The position numbers and the translations under genes were made by a program. A stretch of 64,000 nt of DNA. Source: SZUA-545 sp050297855 (lineage in GTDB: Bacteria > Campylobacterota > Campylobacteria > Campylobacterales > SZUA-545). The stretch is taken from NCBI GenBank assembly GCA_050297855.1, contig JBNKTC010000006.1:186001-250000 (forward strand), in the 5' to 3' direction. Shown here in pieces: positions 8,729 through 17,311 of the stretch. The notes beneath the pieces are model-generated. The model saw nothing but the letters and a program-made list of their open reading frames with translations. It ran no database searches and had not been told where the DNA came from. Numbering within the stretch: the stretch's first letter is position 1; each line of letters starts with the position of its first letter.

Positions 8729-9904
8729 AAGGGTCCGGGCTTCCCGGGCGATCTCCAGCTCTTCGTTGGTCGGGACGACTATAACACGGATGCCGCTTTC
8801 GGGTGTGCTGATCAGGGTCGTCTCCTCGTCCGCCTTCTCATTGATCTCCGGATCGATCTCGATCCCCGGGATCTGGCACATCCCGTCGCATGCCAGGCGT
8901 CTGATATGGGCCGAGTGTTCCCCGATCCCCCCGGTAAAGACGATACAGTCGACACTCCCCAGTATCGCTCCGTAGGCCCCGATATACTTCTTGATGCGGT
9001 AGACGAACATCTTGACCGCCAGGTCCGCCCACTCGTCTCCCGCCTTTGCCCGTGCGATGATATCGCGCATATCGTTGATGCCGCAGATCCCCTTCAGTCC
9101 GCTCTCTTTATTGAGCATATGGTCGATCTCCTCGGGGCTCTTCTCCAGTTTGTTCATCAAAAAAAAGATGATCTCCGGGTCCACGTCCCCGCTGCGGCTC
9201 CCCATGATAAGCCCCTCAAGCGGGGTCATCCCCATGGAGGTGTCGATGCTTTTCCCTTTCATGATCGCGGTGGCACTGTCGCCGTTGCCCAGGTGGAGGG
9301 TGATCATATTGAGTGCCCCCAGGGGTTTGTTCAGATAGCGGGCCGCCTCCTTGGCGATAAAGCGGTGGGATGTACCGTGGAAGCCGTATCGGCGGATCCC
9401 CAGGTTCTCGTAGAGTTCATGGGGGAGGGCGTAGAGGTAGGCGTGTTTGGGCATGGTCTGGTGAAAGGCCGTATCGAAGACCGCCACGTGGGGAACGGCC
9501 GGGGCGGCTTTCCTGGCCGCCTCGATCCCCGTCAGGTTGGCCGGGTTGTGCAGGGGGGCAAGGGGGATAAGGGAGCGGATCGTCTGGGCGACGTCGTCAT
9601 CAATAAGCGTCGGATCACTGAACTTCTCCCCGCCGTGGACTACCCGGTGGCCGATGGCATCGAGTTCATCCAGGGATGCAATGCTTCCCGAATCGACCAG
9701 GTCGCGCGTCATCATGGTAAAGGCGGCACGGTGATCGGCTACGGGGTCGTTGTGCTCGATTGTCTGCTCCCCTTTGAAGGTCGCATGACCCGTTGCCTCC
9801 CCGATCTTTTCGATCAGCCCGGCGGCCAGTTCCGTTTCGTTTTCGATATCAAAGAGCTTGTATTTCAGGGAGGAACTTCCCGAATTGATCACCAGTATTT
9901 TCAT
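8720..9904 (-). CDS. ackA: acetate kinase
   Basis: Interconverts acetyl phosphate plus ADP and acetate plus ATP. At 394 aa it is full length for the ASKHA-fold enzyme. Visible motifs are I-N-S-G-S-S-S-L-K at the N-terminus, G-H-R-V-V-H-G-G, the F-H-G-T-S-H catalytic segment, H-L-G-N-G-D-S for nucleotide, and the C-terminal P-T-N-E-E-L. It follows pta in an ATGA overlap, so the pair is translationally coupled. With Pta it can make acetyl-CoA from acetate or generate ATP from acetyl-CoA. Confidence 0.96.
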   Translation of the reverse strand: MKILVINSGSSSLKYKLFDIENETELAAGLIEKIGEATGHATFKGEQTIEHNDPVADHRAAFTMMTRDLVDSGSIASLDELDAIGHRVVHGGEKFSDPTLIDDDVAQTIRSLIPLAPLHNPANLTGIEAARKAAPAVPHVAVFDTAFHQTMPKHAYLYALPHELYENLGIRRYGFHGTSHRFIAKEAARYLNKPLGALNMITLHLGNGDSATAIMKGKSIDTSMGMTPLEGLIMGSRSGDVDPEIIFFLMNKLEKSPEEIDHMLNKESGLKGICGINDMRDIIARAKAGDEWADLAVKMFVYRIKKYIGAYGAILGSVDCIVFTGGIGEHSAHIRRLACDGMCQIPGIEIDPEINEKADEETTLISTPESGIRVIVVPTNEELEIAREARTLLN

Positions 9905-11982
9905 CGCTTTTCTCCCTGTGCCTGAATAGCCGTAATGGCGACAGTATTGACAATATCCTCCACAAGGCAGCCCCGGCTCAGGTCGTTGACCGGCTTGTTG
10001 AGTCCCTGTAGCACCGGCCCGATGGCCACCGCACCCGAGGAGCGCTGGACTGCTTTATAGGTGTTGTTGCCGGTATTGAGGTCGGGAAAGACGAAGACCG
10101 TCGCTTTTCCGGCCACTTCGCTGTCGGGGAGTTTGCTTTTGGCGACCGCCGGATCGATGGCCGCGTCGTACTGGATCGGCCCTTCGATGGCAAGGTCGGG
10201 GCGCTGGGTCCGGGCGATACGCGTCGCGTCGCGTACCTTCTCCACGTCATCCCCTTTGCCCGAATCCCCGGTGGAGTAGGAGAGGAGGGCGACTTTGGGA
10301 TCGATGCCGAAGGCTTCCGCAGTCCCGGCCGACGAGAGGGCGATCTGGGCGAGCTCGTCCGCATCGGGGTCCAGGTTGACCGCACAGTCGCCGTAAACCA
10401 GTACCCGCGTCTCCAGGCACATAAAAAAGACGCTGGAGACGATGGAGATGCCCGGTTTGGTCTTGATGATCTGCAGGGCGGGCCGGATCGTCTCCTGGGT
10501 CGTGTGCACTGCGCCCGACACCATCCCGTCCGCGTCCCCTTTATGGACCATCATCGTAGCAAAATAGGAGACCTGGAGCATCGCCTCCTTCGCATCGTCG
10601 AGGGAGATCCCCTTCTGCCTGCGCAGTTCGTAAAAATCGTTTGCATACGCCTCCGAAAGGGGTGAAGTCGCCGGGTTGACGATATCGGCCCCGGTAATGT
10701 CCAGGCCCAGCTCTGCGGCATGCCGTTCCACTTCACCGGGATCCCCCAGCAGGGTGATATCCACCACATCCCGCCGCAAAAGGATCTCCACGGCCCGCAG
10801 GATACGCTCGTCACCGCTTTCGGGGAGGACGATGCGGCGCTTGTCGGCACGTGCCGTTTCAAAAAGGCCGTATTCGAACATGATCGGCGTGACCGTCTGC
10901 GACCCCTCGTCACCGATACGCGCTTCGATACTTTCGGTATCGACATTGGCCCGGAACATCCCCTTGGCCAGGGCGATCTTGCGGTCACTTCCCGCGCGCA
11001 TTTTAGACGGGACGTTTTTGACCTGCTCCACCGTCTCGTAAGTGTCGGCGGAGGTGGTGAGGATCGGCAGGGTGTACTGTTTGATCCCCCGGATCAGCCG
11101 CAGAAGATTATCCCCGGGCTCCATCCCCCCGGTAATCAGAATACCCGCAAGGGTAGGGAAATCCTTGGAGTAGTGGGCCACAAGGGTCCCAAGGACGATA
11201 TCGTCGCGGTCCCCGGGGGTGATGATAAGATCCCCGTCTTCCAGGCGGGCAAGGAAATGTTCCAGCTGCATCGCCGCGACTTTGTTTTGGCGGATGATCC
11301 GTTTTCGATCCTGGGATTTGCCTACGAGCATCCTGCATCCCAGCACCTCCTCGACCTCGCCGATACACGGCATATCCAGCTCCGGGATTTCGGGAAGAAG
11401 GTAAAGCGGCGTCTTGCCATGGGACGGATCGTTTTTGAGTTCGGCCAGGGTATCGGGATCGATCCGGTTGACAAAGGTGGCAAAATGACCACAACCCTCC
11501 TCGGCGATCGTCTCCCCTTCGATCTCTACTTCGTCGCGGATCGCGGCGGCACTTTTGTTTCTTCCACTGAGGATACTGACAAAGGAACTGGTGAAGTTTT
11601 TGGCTATCTCGATGTTGATATCAAAATCGATGGTAGCGGTAAAAACGGAGCGGGGGAGGCCCTCGCAGAGCACGAAATCATATTCACTCTCCAGGCGGCG
11701 GATATGGGCGATCAGGGTCTCGATCAGCTCGTGTCGTTTTCCCGAAGCCAGAAGCCGCTCCGCCTCTTCGACGGTATATCCGTATGCCGCCGGGGAGGGC
11801 TGCGTGAGGGAAAAATGCTCCAGGATAAAACGGATATCCCCGTCCTCTTTTTCCGCGACGATCGGTCGAAAAAAAGCGACCCGCCCCAACTTCCGCTTCA
11901 GGATCTCCATCAGACCCGTCGCAACGATCAGGCTGCCAGCCTGCGGTTCCAAAGAAGCGATATAGAGACTCTTTATTTTCAT
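9901..11982 (-). CDS. pta: phosphate acetyltransferase, long form
   Basis: Transfers acetyl between CoA and phosphate. The 693-aa protein is the long, E. coli-like form: an N-terminal P-loop-like/BioD-like region (about 1-220) with an unusual Q-A-G-S loop in place of a full Walker A, a DRTGG-type middle (about 225-330) and a C-terminal catalytic PTA_PTB domain (about 370-690). The C-terminal domain has G-M-V-S-G-A-V-H and the P-D-L-N-T-G-N motif. The loss of a standard P-loop suggests the N-terminal domain is regulatory. The start at 11982 follows a G-rich site and a TATAAT 27 bp upstream. It is first in the pta-ackA operon. Confidence 0.94.
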   Translation of the reverse strand: MKIKSLYIASLEPQAGSLIVATGLMEILKRKLGRVAFFRPIVAEKEDGDIRFILEHFSLTQPSPAAYGYTVEEAERLLASGKRHELIETLIAHIRRLESEYDFVLCEGLPRSVFTATIDFDINIEIAKNFTSSFVSILSGRNKSAAAIRDEVEIEGETIAEEGCGHFATFVNRIDPDTLAELKNDPSHGKTPLYLLPEIPELDMPCIGEVEEVLGCRMLVGKSQDRKRIIRQNKVAAMQLEHFLARLEDGDLIITPGDRDDIVLGTLVAHYSKDFPTLAGILITGGMEPGDNLLRLIRGIKQYTLPILTTSADTYETVEQVKNVPSKMRAGSDRKIALAKGMFRANVDTESIEARIGDEGSQTVTPIMFEYGLFETARADKRRIVLPESGDERILRAVEILLRRDVVDITLLGDPGEVERHAAELGLDITGADIVNPATSPLSEAYANDFYELRRQKGISLDDAKEAMLQVSYFATMMVHKGDADGMVSGAVHTTQETIRPALQIIKTKPGISIVSSVFFMCLETRVLVYGDCAVNLDPDADELAQIALSSAGTAEAFGIDPKVALLSYSTGDSGKGDDVEKVRDATRIARTQRPDLAIEGPIQYDAAIDPAVAKSKLPDSEVAGKATVFVFPDLNTGNNTYKAVQRSSGAVAIGPVLQGLNKPVNDLSRGCLVEDIVNTVAITAIQAQGEKR

Positions 11983-12008
11983 GGCCGTCCCCCGTTTTGA
12001 GTTGACCT

Positions 12009-12014
12009 ATTATA
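12009..12014 (-). promoter_or_regulatory. -10 element for pta-ackA
   Basis: TATAAT on the minus strand, 27 bp upstream of the pta start, inside the 221-bp gap shared with the divergent HxlR gene. Confidence 0.55.
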
Positions 12015-12162
12015 TACAAAAGATCACTGCACACTCTCTTAGGGAGGGGAGGGAAGCCTAAACGTGGGGGCGATAGTGGATCAAGAAGATTCAAAACAGA
12101 TAATCAATAAACCTCTTAGTCAAACAAAGCAATCATTAAGGTGCATACAGCTATATTTGGAA

Positions 12163-12168
12163 TATAAT
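12163..12168 (+). promoter_or_regulatory. -10 element for the HxlR regulator
   Basis: TATAAT about 36 bp upstream of the regulator start, with AT-rich flanks. Transcription from it would run through the dyad at 12183-12204. Confidence 0.5.
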
Positions 12169-12182
12169 TACTTTTATATATC

Positions 12183-12204
12183 TTAGTTACTAAAAGGTAA
12201 CCAA
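12183..12204 (+). promoter_or_regulatory. operator-like dyad overlapping the HxlR start
   Basis: TTAGTTAC and GTAACCAA flank the 6-bp spacer TAAAAG; 7 of 8 positions match as an inverted repeat. It lies downstream of the -10, covers the ribosome-binding site and touches the ATG. GTTAC/GTAAC dyads are the kind of site winged-helix HxlR dimers use, so autorepression is inferred. Confidence 0.55.
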
Positions 12205-12527
12205 TGGAGAACAAAGCGTCTAAAGGCCTTTCGGCAATCGAAGCGGCGGTGGGTGTCATCGACGGAAAATGGAAGGTATTTATCCTGTGGCACCTCCGGG
12301 AGGGTCCGCGGCGAAACAGTGAACTGCTTAAGGCGATCCCCGGCATCTCGCAGAAGATGCTGACGCAGAAACTAAGAGAGCTGGAGGCGGAAAAGATCGT
12401 GGAGCGGACGGTCTACCCTGAGATCCCGCCCCGGGTCGAGTACTCCCTGACACGTTTCGGACAGAAGCTGAAACCGCTTATGATGATGCTGGAACAGTGG
12501 GGGGAGGATTATCTTGAGGAGCGGTAG
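12204..12527 (+). CDS. HxlR-family transcriptional regulator, cysteine-less
   Basis: A 107-aa winged-helix regulator. The family core is clear: D-G-K-W-K, G-P-R-R-N-S-E-L, I-P-G-I-S-Q-K-M-L-T, L-E-A-E-K-I-V-E-R and P-P-R-V-E-Y-S-L-T. Many HxlR/YodB/HypR proteins sense electrophiles or oxidants through a cysteine just before the G-G-K-W motif; this protein has no cysteine anywhere, so it must sense something else or respond to a small ligand. It is divergent from pta-ackA, and a dyad covers its own start. Its 3' end overlaps the convergent GGDEF-like gene by 50 bp. Confidence 0.88.
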   Translation: MENKASKGLSAIEAAVGVIDGKWKVFILWHLREGPRRNSELLKAIPGISQKMLTQKLRELEAEKIVERTVYPEIPPRVEYSLTRFGQKLKPLMMMLEQWGEDYLEER

Positions 12528-13593
12528 GCTCGGGTAGGCAGACGATATTGCTTTTACCGTTGTTCTTTGCCTTGCTTAGGGCATTCTCAGCCCGCTTGAT
12601 CATCTGCTCTACCGTATCCTCTTCCGCAAACGACGTGATCCCGTAACTGACCGTCAGTTTCATCCCGTCACTCTGGGACCATCCGGAAAGGAGCTCCCGG
12701 TCGAATCGCTCCACAAAATGGCGGGCCCCTTGTGAATCGGTTTCGGTCATGATGACGTTATAGTGGCCGTGGGTGACGTGGGAGATAAAATCGGTAATAC
12801 GGAGATTTGAGCTCAGCATCGCCTTAAATCGCGTGCCGATGTCACGCGCCAGCTCATTGTCATCGTGTTCGAGGTCGCTAAAGCGGTCGATGCTGAGGAT
12901 CATCAGGGTAAGGTCGCGCTGTTTCCGCTTGGAACGTTCGATTTCGATATTCAGGATATTTTTCAGGCTGATCTGGTTGGTCAGGCTCTTGATCTGCTGG
13001 TAAAGGCGCCGGTTGGTACGCTTAAGCTTTTCGTCCTCTTCCCGGACTGCCTTGCACGCCGCTTCCGCTTTGATATGCCGCGCCAGCTCCTTTTTCAGCT
13101 CCCTGTTCTCGTTTATAATCTGCTCGGTCTGCTGCCTGAAAGCCTGGACCATTTTTTTTCGCTCGCGCACGATATCCGCGGCCCGGTTGCGTTTTTCATT
13201 TAAAAAACTATGGAGCTCCAGGCCGTGACGGTGGGCGTCCAGGAGCGAGTGGATCGTAAAGTGCAGCTGTATCGCATCCCCGGGTTCTTGCAGGTAGTCA
13301 TCTATTTTCTCCTCTTCCAGCAGCTGCAGTATCGCCTTGTCGGGGCCGTCTACGACCAGAAGGACCGATGCAAAGGGAAAAACGGCGGCAATACGCTCCA
13401 ACAGCACAGGATCGGTCCTGTCGACCATGACAATAGCCGGTTTCTCTTTTTTAGAGAGGGAAAGGAGTTCCGCGACATCGGCCTTTGCAAATAGAAATGA
13501 AACGTCGTTGCCGAATGCCTCCTTGACCATTTGATAGAGCATCGTGTGGGGTGAATGATCATCGGACAGGCACAGGAGTGAAAAGGGGCCCAT
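12478..13593 (-). CDS. receiver-like/coiled-coil/degenerate GGDEF protein
   Basis: A 371-aa cytoplasmic signalling protein. Residues 4-115 look like a response-regulator receiver fold (D11-D12 acidic pair, V-M-V-D58 at the phosphoacceptor position). Residues 130-220 are charged and heptad-like, a probable coiled coil. Residues 220-352 form a GGDEF fold, with M-I-L-S-I-D and V-S-Y-G-I-T retained, but the active-site pentapeptide is H-G-H-Y-N at 275-279, so cyclase activity is very unlikely. The ATG at 13593 with upstream GAGGT was preferred to an in-frame start 33 codons earlier. The C-terminal tail is proline-rich and overlaps the HxlR gene. Confidence 0.75.
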   Translation of the reverse strand: MGPFSLLCLSDDHSPHTMLYQMVKEAFGNDVSFLFAKADVAELLSLSKKEKPAIVMVDRTDPVLLERIAAVFPFASVLLVVDGPDKAILQLLEEEKIDDYLQEPGDAIQLHFTIHSLLDAHRHGLELHSFLNEKRNRAADIVRERKKMVQAFRQQTEQIINENRELKKELARHIKAEAACKAVREEDEKLKRTNRRLYQQIKSLTNQISLKNILNIEIERSKRKQRDLTLMILSIDRFSDLEHDDNELARDIGTRFKAMLSSNLRITDFISHVTHGHYNVIMTETDSQGARHFVERFDRELLSGWSQSDGMKLTVSYGITSFAEEDTVEQMIKRAENALSKAKNNGKSNIVCLPEPTAPQDNPPPTVPASS

Positions 13594-13621
13594 ATTACCT
13601 CGTTTGGTCGGTTTGAACTTT

Positions 13622-13627
13622 ATTATA
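13622..13627 (-). promoter_or_regulatory. -10 element for the GGDEF-like gene
   Basis: TATAAT on the minus strand, 29 bp upstream of the ATG at 13593. Confidence 0.5.
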
Positions 13628-13739
13628 CAAATCGAAAAAGAAGAGTTTCGGCATGGAATCCAGGCACTCCGTTTCTTTAAGTATTGCTTCAATTTATTAC
13701 ACTACCATTTAATCGGAAAAATAAGAAAAAGGAATACAC

Positions 13740-15110
13740 ATGGCACTGAGTCGTCGCGACATGTTAAAAGTCTCGGGAATGGCGCTGGCTGCTACGGCAG
13801 TCAGCGGCTGCCAGCCCGGAGTTGAAGGAAAAGCGGGAAGTGCTCCCGCATCCCAGTTGATGGATGAACCGCACGGAAACCGTGTCGTCGTTATCGGCGG
13901 CGGGTTCGGCGGGCTCACCTTTGCCAAACGGCTGCGGGTTTTGAACAAGGATGCTGAGGTCGTTCTGCTGGAGAAACGGGATATCTTTATGTCCTGCCCT
14001 TACAGCAACCTCTACCTGGGCGGTATCGACGGGGTCAAGTTCACCGATCTTACCCATGACTACTACGACGCGGCGAACCGCCACGGCTATACCTTTATCC
14101 AGACGGAAGTCACGGCCATCGACCGGAAGAACAAGACGATTACGACGACCAAAGGGGAGATCGGTTACGACCTCCTGGTCATGAGCCCGGGGATCGCCTA
14201 CAACTATGAAAAACAGTTTCCAAAATGGGATGCGGCCAAGATAAGAAGGGCCTCCCACGAAGCCCCGGGAGCCCTGATCCCCGGCAGCGAACACCTCGCC
14301 CTCAAGCGGATGCTCGAAGACCTGGAAGGGGGAAATGTCATCGTCACCGTCCCCGAGGGGAAATACCGCTGTCCGCCGGCACCCTATGAGCGCGCGGCGA
14401 TGATCGCAAACTATATCAAAAAAGAGGAGATCGATGCCAAGGTGATCATCCTCGACTCCCTCCCCAAACCGAAAACGAAGGCGGCAGCCTTTATGGAAGC
14501 CTATACCGAGCTCTACAAAGGGATCGTGGAGTTCCGCGGGGAAAGCTACCTCGAAGATGTCGATTTTGACCGGAAAAAGGTGATCTACCGCAAGTTTAAA
14601 AACAGTGACGATCTTGACGGGTACCTGGAAGAGGAAGATTATGCAGTCTTAAACCTGATCCCCCTCAACCGTGCCCATCCGCTTATCGAGATGAGCGGTG
14701 TCGAGACGACGGGGTGGGGCTCCGCGCTGCTGCGCGAACCGGGCTTTACGACCAAGACGGATAAAGATATCTACGTCATCGGTGACTGTGTATCATACCC
14801 CTATCCCGAAAGCGGACAGATGGCCAGTTCCATGGCCCTGATCTGCGCCGAACACGTCTCCGACCGCCTCTCCGGCAACAGAGTGGACGAAGCCAAAAAA
14901 ATGCCGGCCAATGTCTGCTACTCCATGGTGGGCGAAGACCCCGAAGAGGCGATCATGGTCACCCACAAGGTCACCTACGACCCTGCGACCGGGTTGAGCG
15001 TCAAAGGGCACGTCCCCAAAGACGAAAAATCGGGCAAATACCGTACCCGTGCCATCGCCAAAGGGACCCACGAGTGGTTCAAGGGGATCATGCGGGAGAT
15101 GTTTAGTTGA
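13740..15110 (+). CDS. FCSD-type sulfide dehydrogenase flavoprotein (FccB/SoxF-like), Tat-exported
   Basis: A 456-aa FAD enzyme of the flavocytochrome c sulfide dehydrogenase family, expected to oxidise sulfide or a thiol in the periplasm and pass electrons to a c-type cytochrome. The N-terminus has R5-R6-D-M-L-K, a Tat motif, and V-S-G-C24, a lipobox, so it may be a Tat-exported lipoprotein. The dinucleotide motif V-V-V-I-G-G-G-F-G-G is at about residue 50. C211 in R-C-P-P-A-P-Y-E-R and C393 in N-V-C-Y-S match the positions of the redox-active disulfide of Allochromatium FccB. The C-terminal FCSD flavin-binding domain is present. No cytochrome partner gene is adjacent. AAAAAGGA precedes the start. 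Confidence 0.85.
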   Translation: MALSRRDMLKVSGMALAATAVSGCQPGVEGKAGSAPASQLMDEPHGNRVVVIGGGFGGLTFAKRLRVLNKDAEVVLLEKRDIFMSCPYSNLYLGGIDGVKFTDLTHDYYDAANRHGYTFIQTEVTAIDRKNKTITTTKGEIGYDLLVMSPGIAYNYEKQFPKWDAAKIRRASHEAPGALIPGSEHLALKRMLEDLEGGNVIVTVPEGKYRCPPAPYERAAMIANYIKKEEIDAKVIILDSLPKPKTKAAAFMEAYTELYKGIVEFRGESYLEDVDFDRKKVIYRKFKNSDDLDGYLEEEDYAVLNLIPLNRAHPLIEMSGVETTGWGSALLREPGFTTKTDKDIYVIGDCVSYPYPESGQMASSMALICAEHVSDRLSGNRVDEAKKMPANVCYSMVGEDPEEAIMVTHKVTYDPATGLSVKGHVPKDEKSGKYRTRAIAKGTHEWFKGIMREMFS

Positions 15111-15163
15111 TTTAACCGACAGCTATCCCCAGACAAGGAAGACTCCATATCGCCTGTTGTTTC

Positions 15164-15176
15164 CCGCCAAAGGCGG
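15164..15176 (+). terminator. terminator-like hairpin after the FCSD gene
   Basis: CCGCC-AAA-GGCGG stem-loop followed by CTTT, about 54 bp past the stop codon. Short stem and short T-run, so modest confidence. Confidence 0.45.
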
Positions 15177-15227
15177 CTTTAGTGCCACAGCGGCCGGCGC
15201 AGGGGGAGGGATCTCATTCCTTCCCCG

Positions 15228-16466
15228 TTATAAATCCTCCCACGGATACGACACAAAGATCGTCATCTCCTCTCCCTCATCCCCCGTCGCATAATCAAAC
15301 CGGTAGACAAACCCCGATCCCATGATAAACCGTACCCCCACTCCGCTTGAGCTGCGCGTATCCTTCCAGATATCCGACGCATTGTCGGCCACCGTACCGA
15401 TTTCGTGGAAGAGGGCGACCTGCACGCCGGTTCGGATATCCCGGATAAAATAGAGGTCGATCGGTTTGCGTTCGGCTTTAAAGTTCCAGCGCAGTTCGGC
15501 GCCGATCAGGCGCGAGTGAGCCCCGGTGAAACGGTCTCCGGGATAGGAGCGCAGGGCGTTCTCCCCTCCCAGGCTGCGGGCATTTCCATGGGTGTTGTAG
15601 AGGTAGCTGTTCTCGACCTGCAGCCGGGCTTCTTGGGAAAGATCAGCAAACGTTTCACGGTAGCTGGATTGGGAGATAGCGTCCTTGTCCGTCTCCCCCT
15701 TCGATACCATCAGGGCATCGGAATGCTGGTAGTTAAGCGCTATGGTACTTTTATGGTTGATGGGAAGGTACCCCGTGACATTCCAGGTAAGGGTATAGAA
15801 TTCGGGGTCCGTATCTCCGTCTGGGGTATGGTGGCTGACATCCATGTAACCGCGCACACCGTGGTGGGGATCCTGTCTGTCGTCCGTAAGATCGACGACA
15901 GCACTTACGTCGGTATGGTGGGAGCGGTTCATGGAGGGATCGGCGATCTCCTGACGGATATCCCCGTTGTAATCCAGAAGCCGCACAGTACGCGACTCGC
16001 TCTGGTTATAGCGGGTATATATCTCCAGCCGCCGTTCAAAAAAGGAGAGATAGAACTTCAGGCTGAGCCCTTGGTAGTGGTCCAACTCGGCAATGGAGTA
16101 GTCGTTTTTTCCCGATTCCATACCCCGTGCGGCGTACTGGTTAAATGCGGTGTGGGAAAAATCGAGATAGGTCATGTCCAGGATGGCGGTCCGGTCGATG
16201 AGATGCAGGTCCCATAGTCCCAGAAGCGTTCCCTCGGCATCCCCGGTCGTCTTTACGGCAAACATATCGGTACGTCCAAGGTAGTTGTTGGCCCCGCCAT
16301 AGTAGGCGATTCCGCTGCCAAGGCCCGGCATGCTGTAGGGTGCCGGGAGGATCAGGTACCCCGGTTCGTCCAGGAACTGTGCTTTGCGCCGCTCGGGGAT
16401 CATCTCCGAGGCGAATATGCGGATCGTCAAAAGCAGCAGGAGGATTACCGAAAGGGTTATATGCAT
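15228..16466 (-). CDS. Omp85/BamA-TamA family outer-membrane barrel without POTRA domains
   Basis: A 412-aa protein with a signal peptide (about 1-20) and otherwise alternating hydrophobic/polar beta-strand sequence. The C-terminal part (V-G-V-R-F, F-R-F-D-Y-A-T-G-D, a final aromatic strand) resembles the surface-antigen (D15) barrel. There is little room for POTRA domains before the barrel, unlike BamA or TamA. Function is unknown; small POTRA-less relatives exist as porin-like barrels or fused to patatin. The open frame runs further upstream to 16949, but that part lies over suhB on the other strand and lacks coding character, so the ATG at 16466 with the signal peptide was chosen. Confidence 0.72.
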   Translation of the reverse strand: MHITLSVILLLLLTIRIFASEMIPERRKAQFLDEPGYLILPAPYSMPGLGSGIAYYGGANNYLGRTDMFAVKTTGDAEGTLLGLWDLHLIDRTAILDMTYLDFSHTAFNQYAARGMESGKNDYSIAELDHYQGLSLKFYLSFFERRLEIYTRYNQSESRTVRLLDYNGDIRQEIADPSMNRSHHTDVSAVVDLTDDRQDPHHGVRGYMDVSHHTPDGDTDPEFYTLTWNVTGYLPINHKSTIALNYQHSDALMVSKGETDKDAISQSSYRETFADLSQEARLQVENSYLYNTHGNARSLGGENALRSYPGDRFTGAHSRLIGAELRWNFKAERKPIDLYFIRDIRTGVQVALFHEIGTVADNASDIWKDTRSSSGVGVRFIMGSGFVYRFDYATGDEGEEMTIFVSYPWEDL

Positions 16467-16520
16467 AGCGGTCCGTTTTGTTTTTAATATGGTACCATAG
16501 CGAAAATCAAGGGAGAGGGC

Positions 16521-17291
16521 ATGATCGAAAAACTGACAACCATCGCCAAAGAAGCGGGCGAACTGCTCAAAGAGGGCTTTTACGGAAACAAGGATGTGAC
16601 CAACAAAGGGAGCAAAGACCTCGTGACCCAGTACGACGTGGCCGTAGAAAACCTGATCATCGAGCGGGTCCGCAAAGCTTTTAACGGATTCGGTATCGTA
16701 GCAGAAGAGAGTGAGCTCGCCACAACAAATCCCGATAAGATCATTATCGACCCCATCGACGGGACGACCAATTTTGTCCACGGCATCCCCAATGTCGCCA
16801 TCTCCATCGGCCTTTTCAAAGGAGGCATACCCACCGCGGGCGTCGTCTACAACCCGATCCAGGGCGAGCTCTACCATGCCCGCAGGGGGGAGGGGGCGTT
16901 TTGCAACGGCGAACGTATCGGCGTAACGGACGAAACCCGCTTCAAACATGCACTCATCGCCACAGGTTTTCCCTACACGATCGATAAAAGCCGGGATGAT
17001 TTTGCATGGAATATGGAAAAGGTTGGAAATATCCTGCCCGAAGTCCAGGATATCCGGCGCCTGGGTGCGGCATCGCTTGATCTCTGCTATGTGGCCAGGG
17101 GCTCTTTTGAAGGGTATTACGAGATGAATCTCAAACCGTGGGATGTTGCTGCGGGAATGGTGATCGTCCAGGAAGCGGGCGGGATGGTAACCGACCAGAA
17201 CGGAGAGGAGTATGACCCCTTCCGGGATCGTATTATCGTGGTCTCAAACGGCAAGATCCACGGGAAGATGATCGACTACCTGCATGATTAA
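16521..17291 (+). CDS. suhB: inositol monophosphatase family protein (SuhB-like)
   Basis: A 256-aa Mg-dependent, lithium-sensitive type phosphatase. The metal motifs are present: A-E-E-S at about residue 70, I-I-D-P-I-D-G-T-T-N-F near 84, and the C-terminal W-D-V-A-A-G. Family members hydrolyse inositol 1-phosphate and related sugar phosphates, and E. coli SuhB also takes part in rRNA antitermination; which applies here is open. It diverges from the Omp85-like gene, 54 bp away. A 10-bp hairpin covers its stop codon. Confidence 0.9.
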   Translation: MIEKLTTIAKEAGELLKEGFYGNKDVTNKGSKDLVTQYDVAVENLIIERVRKAFNGFGIVAEESELATTNPDKIIIDPIDGTTNFVHGIPNVAISIGLFKGGIPTAGVVYNPIQGELYHARRGEGAFCNGERIGVTDETRFKHALIATGFPYTIDKSRDDFAWNMEKVGNILPEVQDIRRLGAASLDLCYVARGSFEGYYEMNLKPWDVAAGMVIVQEAGGMVTDQNGEEYDPFRDRIIVVSNGKIHGKMIDYLHD

Positions 17292-17302
17292 ACATGCAGG
17301 TA
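17277..17302 (+). terminator. hairpin over the suhB stop codon
   Basis: TACCTGCATG and CATGCAGGTA pair perfectly around ATTAAA. The suhB stop codon lies in the loop region. No T-run follows on either strand. Confidence 0.4.
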
Positions 17303-17311
17303 TATGGAGAA

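Noticed and set aside
16467..16949. N-terminal extension of the Omp85-like gene
   Set aside because: It lies antisense to suhB, lacks a start signal, and the signal peptide begins at 16466.
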